A DNA stretch of 64,000 nucleotides, from the NCBI RefSeq assembly GCF_916619195.1, contig NZ_CAKAKL010000002.1, positions 1,056,001-1,120,000 on the forward strand, given 5' to 3'. The stretch is from Inquilinus sp. Marseille-Q2685. GTDB taxonomy: Bacteria > Pseudomonadota > Alphaproteobacteria > DSM-16000 > Inquilinaceae. The notes beneath the pieces were generated by a model, which worked only from the letters and a program-made list of their open reading frames with translations, searched no databases and was not told the DNA's origin. The stretch's first letter is position 1. Each line of letters begins with the position of its first letter. The translations under genes were made by a program, and so were the position numbers. Positions 55,597 to 62,899 of this stretch are shown piece after piece.

Positions 55597-56940
55597 TCAG
55601 TCCAGCGACTGCAGGGTCTCGCGCAGGGTGTCGACGATGCGGTCGATCTCGGCCTTCTCGATGATGAAGGGCGGCGACAGGGCGACGATGTCGCCGGTGG
55701 TGCGGATGCCCACCCCCTTCTGGAAGCACTTGACGAACAGGTCGTAGGCCCGGGCGGTCGGGCGGCCGGCGATCGGCTCCAGCTCCACCGCGCCGATCAG
55801 GCCGAGGTTGCGGATGTCGATGACGTGGCGGGTGCCCTTCAGGCTGTGCAGCGCCTGCTCCCAGTACGGCGCCAGGCCGGCCACGCGCTCGAACAGCCCC
55901 TCCTCGCGGTACACGTCGAGGGTCGCCAGGCCGGCGGCCATGGCCAGCGGATGGGCCGAGTAGGTGTAGCCGTGGAACAGCTCGATCATGTGCTCCGGCC
56001 CGGTCATGAAGGCGTCGTAGATGTGCTTGCGCACGCCGACGGCGCCGGCCGGGACGGCGGCGTTGGTCAGGCCCTTGGCCATGGTCACCATGTCCGGCTG
56101 TACCCCGAACCAGTCGGCCGCGAAGCCGGCGCCGAGGCGGCCGAAGCCGGTGATGACCTCGTCGAAGATCAGCAGGATGCCGTGCCGGTCGCAGATCTCG
56201 CGCAGCCGCTGCAGGTAGCCCTTGGGCGGCAGCAGCACGCCGGTCGATCCCGCCACCGGCTCGACGATCACCGCGGCGATGGTCGAGGCGTCGTGCAGCG
56301 CCACGATCCGCTCCAGGTCGTCGGCCAGCTCGGCGCCGTGCTCCGGCAGGCCGCGGCTGTAGGCGTTGCGCGCCAGGTCGTGGGTGTGGCGCAGATGGTC
56401 GACGCCGCTGAGCATGGTGCCGAAGGTGCGGCGGTTGGCGACCATGCCGCCGACCGAGATGCCGCCGAAGCCGACGCCGTGATAGCCGCGCTCGCGCCCG
56501 ATCAGCCGGGTGCGGGTGCCCTGGCCGATCTGGCGCTGATAGGCCAGCGCGATCTTCAGCGCGCTGTCCACCGCCTCGGACCCGCCGCCGGCGGCGAAGA
56601 AGACGTGGTCGAGGTCGCCCGGCAGCAGCTGGGCGACGCGGGAGGACAGCTCGAACGCCTTGGGGTGGCCCATCTGGAAGGACGGGGCGTAGTCCATCTC
56701 CGCCGCCTGGTCCTGGATCGCCTGGACGATCTTCGGGTGGCAGTGGCCGGCGTTGACGCACCATAGGCCGGCGGTGCCGTCCAGCACCTGGCGGCCGTCG
56801 ACCGTGGTGTAGTACATGCCCTTGGCCGAGGCGTAGAGCCGCGGCGCCGCCTTGAACGACCGGTTCGCGGTGAACGGCATCCAGAAGGATTCGAGGTTGT
56901 TCGGGGCGCGCAGGTCGCCGCGGGGCACGCTATCGTCCAT
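55597..56940 (-). CDS. Omega-amino acid:pyruvate aminotransferase (class III)
   Basis: A 447-residue PLP enzyme. Family landmarks are LESFWMPFTANRSFKAAPRLY, DGTAGLWCVNAGHCHPKIVQAI, FFAAGGGSEAVDSALKIAL (phosphate cup), LLIFDEVITGFGRLG (Asp for the pyridine N) and DMVTMAKGLTNAAVPAGAV (PLP lysine). It matches beta-alanine/omega-amino acid:pyruvate transaminases; putrescine or GABA substrates are also possible. The ATG at 56940 is preferred to a very long upstream extension that is antisense to other genes. It is divergent from the XRE-cupin regulator. Confidence 0.9.
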   Translation of the reverse strand: MDDSVPRGDLRAPNNLESFWMPFTANRSFKAAPRLYASAKGMYYTTVDGRQVLDGTAGLWCVNAGHCHPKIVQAIQDQAAEMDYAPSFQMGHPKAFELSSRVAQLLPGDLDHVFFAAGGGSEAVDSALKIALAYQRQIGQGTRTRLIGRERGYHGVGFGGISVGGMVANRRTFGTMLSGVDHLRHTHDLARNAYSRGLPEHGAELADDLERIVALHDASTIAAVIVEPVAGSTGVLLPPKGYLQRLREICDRHGILLIFDEVITGFGRLGAGFAADWFGVQPDMVTMAKGLTNAAVPAGAVGVRKHIYDAFMTGPEHMIELFHGYTYSAHPLAMAAGLATLDVYREEGLFERVAGLAPYWEQALHSLKGTRHVIDIRNLGLIGAVELEPIAGRPTARAYDLFVKCFQKGVGIRTTGDIVALSPPFIIEKAEIDRIVDTLRETLQSLD

Positions 56941-57138
56941 GGATCGCAACTCCGTGTGGAGGGAACCGAACAAGCCGGGCGCCCGGCGCCGGTCCGTCCC
57001 GAGATCGTGAAGGGCCGGAAGGGAGCCTAGGACCGCCCCGATGGCTGGACAAGCGGGCGCGCGCCCGGGAGAATGGGAAAAGCGCCGCCGGAGGCCGCCC
57101 CGATGCCGGCGTTCGGGATTTCGAACAGGAAAACACCC

Positions 57139-57891
57139 ATGGCCGCCACCCCCTCGCCCGAAATCGCTAACGCGATTTCGACCTCTCCCCAAGGAGAGGT
57201 GAAGGAGGAGCGCTCGGATCCCCTCTCCTCGGGGAGAGGGAGGGGCCCGGCCCGCTTGGGCCGGGAGGGTGAGGGGGTGTCGCCGGCCGCCGACGATCCC
57301 GGCATCGACATCGGCGGCCGGCTGCGGCGGCTGCGCGAGGAGCACGGCCTGAGCCAGCGCGAGCTGGCGCGGCGCGCCGGCGTCTCCAACGCCACCGTCT
57401 CGCTGATCGAGCAGAACCGCGCCAGCCCCTCGATCGGCTCGCTGAAGCGCGTTCTGGACGGGCTGCCGCTGAGCCTGGCCGAGTTCTTCGCCCTGCCCGA
57501 GGGGCCGGAGGACCCGGTGTTCTTCGCGGCGGCGGACCTCGTCGAGATCGCCGGCCGGCTGGGCGGGCACGGGGGCGGCGGCGGCGAAGGACCCGAAGGG
57601 CCCGGCCTGATCTCCTACCGCCAGGTGGGCTGCCAGCCCGGCCGGGCGCTGCAGATCCTGCACGAGCGGCTGGCGCCGGGCGCCGACACCGGCCCGACGG
57701 CGCTGAGCCATGCCGGCGAGGAGGGCGGCGTGGTGATCCGCGGCCGGGTGGAGCTGACGGTGGGCCCGCGCCGCCGCATCCTGGGCCCCGGCGACGCCTA
57801 TTACTTCCAGAGCCGCCTGCCGCACCGCTTCCGCGTGGTCGGCGAGGAGCCGGCGGAGATCGTCTCGGCCTGCACCCCGCCGAGCTTCTGA
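57139..57891 (+). CDS. XRE-cupin (PuuR-like) regulator with a repeat element in its 5' end
   Basis: A helix-turn-helix regulator with IGGRLRRLREEHGLSQRELARRAGVSNATVSLIEQNRASPS and a C-terminal cupin domain (LSHAGEEGGVVIRGRVELTVG, GPGDAYYFQSRLPHRFRVVG), the layout of PuuR, repressor of putrescine catabolism. The palindromic element 57149-57277 (129 bp, 43 codons) lies between the start MAA and the domain and has no stop. Removing it would leave an ATG-GCC-GCC-ATG frame with the AGGAAAA site intact. With it, the protein is about 250 residues, longer than the roughly 185 of PuuR. A GTG at 57277 is an alternative start (204 residues). Confidence 0.75.
   Translation: MAATPSPEIANAISTSPQGEVKEERSDPLSSGRGRGPARLGREGEGVSPAADDPGIDIGGRLRRLREEHGLSQRELARRAGVSNATVSLIEQNRASPSIGSLKRVLDGLPLSLAEFFALPEGPEDPVFFAAADLVEIAGRLGGHGGGGGEGPEGPGLISYRQVGCQPGRALQILHERLAPGADTGPTALSHAGEEGGVVIRGRVELTVGPRRRILGPGDAYYFQSRLPHRFRVVGEEPAEIVSACTPPSF
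57149..57277. repeat. Palindromic repeat element, copy B, in frame within the XRE-cupin gene
   Basis: The 129-bp element runs from cccccTCGCCC to gggtgaggggg with internal hairpins cgaaatcgctaacgcgatttcg, cctctccccaaggagagg and ctctcctcggggagag. It is an inverted relative of copy A. Its length is a multiple of three and the frame stays open through it. Confidence 0.75.
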
Positions 57892-57930
57892 CGAGGATTC
57901 CCGGGGACCGGTTGGCGCCCGCCACTCCGG

Positions 57931-57957
57931 ATGATATATATCACTGGTACATATCAT
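57931..57957. promoter_or_regulatory. vapBC operator/promoter
   Basis: ATGATAT (57931-57937) and ATATCAT (57951-57957) are inverted copies, and TGATATATATCA within them is a perfect palindrome. It lies 23 bp upstream of vapB in an otherwise GC-rich region, where VapB is expected to bind. Confidence 0.6.
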
Positions 57958-57979
57958 TCGATCGACGAGCGAGGACGCC

Positions 57980-58249
57980 ATGGGCGACACCGCCATCGCC
58001 AAGCTGTTCCAGACCGGCCGCAGCCAGGCCGTGCGACTGCCGAAGGAGTTCCGCCTTCCGGGCAAGGCGGTGCGGGTGCGGCGCGTCGGGCGCGGCGTGC
58101 TGCTGGAGCCGATGGAGCGGAGCATTGAGGACATCCGGGCGCTCTTCGCCGAGATCGATCGGCTGCGCGGCAGCGGCGACTTCCTGCCCGAGGGCCGGCC
58201 CGAGCAGCCGCCGATGCCCCCGGCCGGCGAAATATCCCTCGACGAGTGA
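57980..58249 (+). CDS. vapB: VapB-type antitoxin (AbrB/SpoVT fold)
   Basis: An 89-residue protein. AIAKLFQTGRSQAVRLPKEFRLPGKAVRVRRVGRGVLLEP is the SpoVT-AbrB DNA-binding domain typical of VapB/MazE-like antitoxins; the C-terminal acidic part (IEDIRALFAEIDRLRG) should bind the toxin. It is followed by vapC with a GTGA overlap. Confidence 0.92.
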   Translation: MGDTAIAKLFQTGRSQAVRLPKEFRLPGKAVRVRRVGRGVLLEPMERSIEDIRALFAEIDRLRGSGDFLPEGRPEQPPMPPAGEISLDE

Positions 58250-58668
58250 CCGGGCGAATGTTCAGCCTCGACACCAACGCCGTCATCGCCGCGGTCAACC
58301 GGCGCAGGCCCGGGGCCCGGCGAAGGGTGGAAGCCGCCCTGGCCGAGGGCACAGGTGTCGGCATCCCCACCATTGTGCTGTACGAGCTGCATTACGGCAT
58401 CGCCAAGAGCGCCCGGCCGCAGGAGAACCGGGCCATCCTGGCCGCCTTCATGGCCCTGGATCTCTCCGTCTGGCCGTTCGAGCCGGAGGATGCCGAGGAG
58501 GCGGGCGAGATCCGCGCGGCGCTGGAGCGCGCGGGAACGCCGATCGGTCCGTACGACCTCCTGATCGCGGCCCAGGCGCGGCGGCGGGGAGCGGTGCTGG
58601 TCACGGCGAACACCGGAGAGTTCGCGCGGGTGCCGGGGCTGAGGACGGAGGATTGGACGGCGGGGTGA
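58246..58668 (+). CDS. vapC: VapC-type PIN-domain toxin
   Basis: A PIN-domain ribonuclease toxin. Acidic residues are D in MFSLDTNAVIAAV, E in IVLYELHYGIAKSA, D in GPYDLLIAAQARRR and the terminal TANTGEFARVPGL. The GTG at 58246 overlaps the vapB stop and would give 140 residues; an ATG at 58258 (MFSLDTN) gives 136. It should cleave specific tRNAs or rRNA unless bound by VapB. Confidence 0.92.
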   Translation: MTGRMFSLDTNAVIAAVNRRRPGARRRVEAALAEGTGVGIPTIVLYELHYGIAKSARPQENRAILAAFMALDLSVWPFEPEDAEEAGEIRAALERAGTPIGPYDLLIAAQARRRGAVLVTANTGEFARVPGLRTEDWTAG

Positions 58669-58729
58669 GCGCGGGCCGGCACCGGCCCCTCCCCTCGCCC
58701 GCACAAGCGCCTCCAGCCCCGCCCGAGGT

Positions 58730-58750
58730 CCCCGGGTCAAGCCCGGGGAG
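58730..58750. repeat. Half copy of the REP-like element
   Basis: A single hairpin around ccccgggtcaagcccgggg, like one half of the element at 26963-27038. Position is approximate to a few bases. Confidence 0.45.
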
Positions 58751-58809
58751 GAGAGGCGAAGCACGTCGATCTGTCGGGAAAAGAAGGCATGTCGCGACCG
58801 CAGCGGCGC

Positions 58810-59520
58810 TCAGCTGCTGTCCGGCTTCGGCAGCCGGGGCAGCGGACAGCCGTCTCCAGACTCGTCCGGCAGTTCGGACCAGCCGTCCCCGGCCGCAGGG
58901 CTTGCGAAGCCCGCGGGGCCTGCGAGGCCCGCTGGGCCCGCGGCGGCGAGATCCATGCGCCTGTCGGGCAGGCTGATCGTGTCGACGGTACCGGCGGCAT
59001 CGGCCCAGCCGCGCGGCAGCCAGGCCGGGTTCGGCGGGCGGCCGATCTTGCGGCAGACCTCGCGCACGAACTCCTCCGCGGTCAGCGAATCGAGCTGGGC
59101 GTCCAGGATCTCGTCCTCGACCAGCCTCTCCCGCACCGCCGACCGCACATATTCGATGTCGTCCTCATCGGGTTTCGCGGCCGCCCGGACGGCGTCCTCG
59201 ACGGCCTGGTCCCGCCGCTGCCGGCGCCGCTGCTCCTCGCCCGACTCCTTGCGTTCTTCCCGGCGCATCAGATGGTCGGCGCGGATCCGCTCGGTCATGG
59301 CGATCGACAGCCGCACGGAGCGGGAGAGCCGCGACTGCTTCAGGTCGAAATCGGGCGCGTCCGGCCCCGCCGGCGTCTGCAGTTGCTGAGTCTCGGTCAT
59401 GCGCTTGGTGCGCACGTCGATCGCGACCAGCTCGCGCAGCGTATCCAGCGCCCACCCCGTCCAATGCATGTCGGGATCGGTCGGCCGGATCTCGTCAGAA
59501 TCGGATTGCGCCTCGTCCAT
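58810..59520 (-). CDS. Hypothetical protein, unrecognised
   Basis: A 236-residue protein starting at MDEAQSDSDEIRPTDPDMHWTGWALDTLRELVAIDVRTKRMTE. It is highly charged and probably mostly helical in the middle (RLSIAMTERIRADHLMRREERKESGEEQRRRQRRDQAVEDAV), with a conserved-looking globular part (LDSLTAEEFVREVCRKIGRPPNPAWLPRGWA) and a low-complexity Ala/Gly/Pro C-terminus. No enzymatic motif is visible. The ATG at 59520 is chosen because it starts the ordered text; 41 further codons are open upstream. It is divergent from the defence-like gene block. Confidence 0.65.
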   Translation of the reverse strand: MDEAQSDSDEIRPTDPDMHWTGWALDTLRELVAIDVRTKRMTETQQLQTPAGPDAPDFDLKQSRLSRSVRLSIAMTERIRADHLMRREERKESGEEQRRRQRRDQAVEDAVRAAAKPDEDDIEYVRSAVRERLVEDEILDAQLDSLTAEEFVREVCRKIGRPPNPAWLPRGWADAAGTVDTISLPDRRMDLAAAGPAGLAGPAGFASPAAGDGWSELPDESGDGCPLPRLPKPDSS

Positions 59521-59649
59521 GGAACATATCATGAACAAGAGTCGCGAGTTAAGGCAATGAACATTGTGTTTCCCACCGATCGGGCGGTCAGACCGTGACC
59601 AGGCATCGGTCTGCGCATCGTGAGCTTTTCGTCCGCAGTGCATGCACAG

Positions 59650-59678
59650 TTGCCTAATTGCCCCAAACGAAGTTTACT
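59650..59678 (+). promoter_or_regulatory. Possible promoter of the DGQHR-dam unit
   Basis: TTGCCT and TTTACT are 17 bp apart, 29 bp upstream of the DGQHR start codon, and AGGAC lies next to that ATG. Pattern match only. Confidence 0.35.
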
Positions 59679-59707
59679 CCTCTCATTGATTCTGAGGTTC
59701 TTAGGAC

Positions 59708-62002
59708 ATGATTGGGGAACTGACTGATACGTCCGCGAAGCGCATTGCTGAATATAAAAGACGCCGCAAACCCTATATAGAACAGACGTTCCAATTGGAC
59801 GAGCAGGAAGACGCGCTCTCCCAAGGATGGGAGCTTGTTCGGGAAAATAAGGCATCGCTTCGCTATCGAAAAATAAGAGATGCCGATGAACAGCTAGAAA
59901 ATGAGTTTTGGAGACTCCTTTACGACTTTGGTTATCCGAAACTAAGTGTCGGAAGAAATTTTAACGTTTTGGTTTCTAAGAAACCCGACATTGAATTAAC
60001 CAAAAATATAGATGTTTTTGCATATGACAACGAAACCATCATAGTGGCGGAATGCATCGCCTATGAAAAGAGAACAAAACAATCTCTTCAAAATGAAATC
60101 AACGACCTTATCACAAATCAAAGAAATATTGCCCAATCTCTCCGATCGCATTTTGAAGGAAATTTTCCTCAAAAGATAATTTGGCTTATAGTTACTCGGA
60201 ATCTAGAGTGGTCAGAAAGTGATATAAAGCGAGCACATGATGGAAATATCAATATTTTGACAGAACGAGAAATCTTTTATTATAAGGAAATTGCAAAGCG
60301 CATTGGTCATTCGGCCCGATTTCAGTTCCATGCAGAGTTTTTAGCAAAGACAAAAGTAGCTGCTTTAGACAATGTAAAAGTATATGCTATTAGAACTAGA
60401 TTAGGAGCTCACAAAGTTTTTACTTTTTTTGCGCCTGCGTCAAAGATTTTGCCAATTTCATTCGTAAATCATCGAGATCTGCGAGATCCTAGTGCAGCAC
60501 CTTCATATCAGAGATTGCTTCAGCGCCCTCGTCTTAGACAAATAACCGATTTTGTCAAGTCAGGTGGCTTTTTTCCCAATACCATTATTTTAAATTTCAA
60601 GCAAAAGGTTCAATTTGATGTTGTTAAGTCGGAAGATGATGACGGAGTTACCAGCGGAATTTTAACTCTTCCAAATACTTATAAGTCGGCTTGGATTATA
60701 GACGGTCAACATCGTATCTATGGATACAGTGAGCTAGAAGATGATACTCCTCAATCTCTTTTACCTTTTCTAGCATTTGAGAACATAAGTATATCAGAAG
60801 AGACTAAACTTTTTAGCGATATCAATAGCAAACAAAAGAGAGTTGAAAAAAAGCTTCTAGATGAGATCACAGGCGAAATTAAATTGGAATCATCTGACAA
60901 ACGGGAGCAAATCAGAGCTATTTCATCTCGAGCATTTGATATGATGCGTGAAGATGACGACGGACCTCTCGGCGGAAAAATCGCAGGAGTTGAAGTAAAG
61001 CAGAATGAATACAGCATACTAACTATACCATACCTTGTTGACGCCGTCATACAATCGGGAATTATGGGCAGAATAACACAAAAGGATGGTCGAAATACTT
61101 ACGTCCATGGTTCTATATATTGGACAGAGCCACGAGAAGCCATCGATCATCTTATGATTTTCCTATCTGAATATCTGAACCTTTTTAGATTGGCCAATCT
61201 CGATCGTTGGGAAGCGGGGAAGAACGGCAAGTTCGCATCCAATCCTGGAGTTGCCGGATTAATCCGCTTTGCCGGTGATCTCATTTCGCACCTTTGCCTG
61301 AAGCGCCACGTCGATACACGTTCGCTGCACCCCAAGGTCCTGGTGGAGGAGATAGAGGAGTTCGCAAAGCCCGCTATATCATACTTCCAGACCGCCACTG
61401 ATCTGGAGGTAGAGCAGAGATTCCAAATCCCATTCGGTAGCGGCGGCCCTCGCATCTTTCAGCACCGCCTTCGCGAGTTGGTGGGTAAGCAATTTTCCGA
61501 TTTCGAACCGCCGGGTTTCCGTGACGACTTAAGAAAGTACGATGCAGAGAGAACGGATACAGCTGATCGCTGGGTGAGAGCCGTTCAAGAGGAGGTTCAT
61601 AGACACGTAGTTGAAGTGCTTCGAAGAGAATATGGGCCAGGCGATGACTATTTAGAAAAGGGAATCGATAATAAGGAAATACTTAAAAAGGCGTTTGACA
61701 AGAGGCTTGATGCAGATGGTGATGACAAGAAAGATATGGCGACTTATCTTGATTTTCTAGATTTAAGAAAAATTGTTGAATCACAAAGAAATTGGTCATT
61801 CTTTTCTGACTCTCTAAATATACAGCTTCCATCTGAACGCAAAGGAAAGGCCAAATACGTAGCATGGTTCGACGAGATAAACAAAGCGCGACGAGTTTCG
61901 GCTCACCCATATAATCGAGGTTATTCTGACGAAGAAGTAAGTACTATTGAATTTGTCTTCAACGAGCTACATAGGCGCGGTGTTATTGCAGGTAGAAACT
62001 GA
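59708..62002 (+). CDS. DGQHR-domain protein with nuclease-like N-terminus and HEPN-like C-terminus
   Basis: A 764-residue protein. About residues 50-190 look like a restriction-endonuclease-like fold (IDVFAYDNETIIVAECIAYEKRTK: D102, E115), but the Lys expected after E-x is Ile117. The middle part contains AWIIDGQHRIYGYSEL (DGQHR at 332-336) and FSDINSKQKRVEKKLLDEI, the hallmarks of DndB-like, ParB-fold proteins. The C-terminus (about 650-764) reads like a Swt1-type HEPN domain, with WFDEINKARRVSAHPYNRGYSDEE giving R728-x4-H733. Composition is much more AT-rich than the chromosome, except for a GC-richer patch near 61190-61560. Its stop overlaps the methylase start (TGATG). A role in phage defence is inference. 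Confidence 0.85.
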   Translation: MIGELTDTSAKRIAEYKRRRKPYIEQTFQLDEQEDALSQGWELVRENKASLRYRKIRDADEQLENEFWRLLYDFGYPKLSVGRNFNVLVSKKPDIELTKNIDVFAYDNETIIVAECIAYEKRTKQSLQNEINDLITNQRNIAQSLRSHFEGNFPQKIIWLIVTRNLEWSESDIKRAHDGNINILTEREIFYYKEIAKRIGHSARFQFHAEFLAKTKVAALDNVKVYAIRTRLGAHKVFTFFAPASKILPISFVNHRDLRDPSAAPSYQRLLQRPRLRQITDFVKSGGFFPNTIILNFKQKVQFDVVKSEDDDGVTSGILTLPNTYKSAWIIDGQHRIYGYSELEDDTPQSLLPFLAFENISISEETKLFSDINSKQKRVEKKLLDEITGEIKLESSDKREQIRAISSRAFDMMREDDDGPLGGKIAGVEVKQNEYSILTIPYLVDAVIQSGIMGRITQKDGRNTYVHGSIYWTEPREAIDHLMIFLSEYLNLFRLANLDRWEAGKNGKFASNPGVAGLIRFAGDLISHLCLKRHVDTRSLHPKVLVEEIEEFAKPAISYFQTATDLEVEQRFQIPFGSGGPRIFQHRLRELVGKQFSDFEPPGFRDDLRKYDAERTDTADRWVRAVQEEVHRHVVEVLRREYGPGDDYLEKGIDNKEILKKAFDKRLDADGDDKKDMATYLDFLDLRKIVESQRNWSFFSDSLNIQLPSERKGKAKYVAWFDEINKARRVSAHPYNRGYSDEEVSTIEFVFNELHRRGVIAGRN

Positions 62003-62892
62003 TGAAACCGTTTCTTAAATGGGCCGGCGGCAAACGCTGGCTTGCCTATCGTCTTGGCATTTCGAAATTGGATGGTGTAAAGAAGTATATCGAACCATTT
62101 GTGGGCAGTGGTGCTATTTTTTTTCATTTCCAACCTGAAAATTCTATATTGAATGATTTCAATAAAAACTTAGTCAATACGTACAAAGCAATTAGAGATA
62201 ACGTTAATGAGGTTGTTTCGATCCTTGAGTCACATCAGAAATGCCACAGTGCTGAATATTATTACAACATAAGAAATAAACGTATGGAAAAAATGGAAGA
62301 GAAGGCGGCACAGTTCATCTACTTAAATAGAACATGCTGGAATGGTCTTTATAGAGAAAACAAATTTGGCGAATTCAATGTTCCGAAAGGGACAAAAGAT
62401 AAGGTAATATTTCCAGATGATGATTTTATATCGGCGAGTATGGCACTTAAAAATGCTGAACTTTATTCTGATGATTTTGAAGCTGTTATCGAAAAGTCTA
62501 ATGAAGGAGATTTGATTTTTGCGGATCCTCCATATACAGTAAAGCACAATCGAAATGGATTTTTAAAGTACAATGAGAAGATATTTTCTTGGGATGACCA
62601 GATAAGACTTCGAGATTGCATTCTTAGAGCTAGCCAAAGAGGAGTAAAAATTGTAATGACCAATGCTTATCATACTTCAATTTCCTGTATATATGAGCCA
62701 TTCGCGGAAATAACTCCACTTGAACGTCACAGTGTACTTTCGGCAAAAAAAAATTATAGATCCACTACACAAGAATCACTCATCACCATAAACATAAGAG
62801 CCGACGAAATTCTTTCGAAAAAAAGAGCTCGCATTTACTATCCTGATGCAGAGAAGAATATAGATATTCAGATGGCAGAGACAAATATCTAA
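62002..62892 (+). CDS. Dam-family DNA adenine-N6 methyltransferase
   Basis: A 296-residue D12-class methyltransferase. FLKWAGGKRWLAYRLG is the SAM-binding motif I region, KKYIEPFVGSGAIFFHF its continuation, and ADPPYTVKHNRNGFLKYN the catalytic DPPY (175-178). It is expected to methylate adenine in a short sequence, either as the self-marking arm of restriction or as an orphan Dam. It is AT-rich and translationally coupled to the DGQHR gene by a one-base overlap. The target sequence cannot be deduced from the sequence. Confidence 0.93.
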   Translation: MKPFLKWAGGKRWLAYRLGISKLDGVKKYIEPFVGSGAIFFHFQPENSILNDFNKNLVNTYKAIRDNVNEVVSILESHQKCHSAEYYYNIRNKRMEKMEEKAAQFIYLNRTCWNGLYRENKFGEFNVPKGTKDKVIFPDDDFISASMALKNAELYSDDFEAVIEKSNEGDLIFADPPYTVKHNRNGFLKYNEKIFSWDDQIRLRDCILRASQRGVKIVMTNAYHTSISCIYEPFAEITPLERHSVLSAKKNYRSTTQESLITINIRADEILSKKRARIYYPDAEKNIDIQMAETNI

Positions 62893-62899
62893 GATAGCT

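Noticed and set aside
55597-58764. 1055-codon minus-strand frame suggesting a giant fusion upstream of the aminotransferase
   Set aside because: The extension is antisense to the XRE regulator and vapBC; the aminotransferase has a proper start at 56940.
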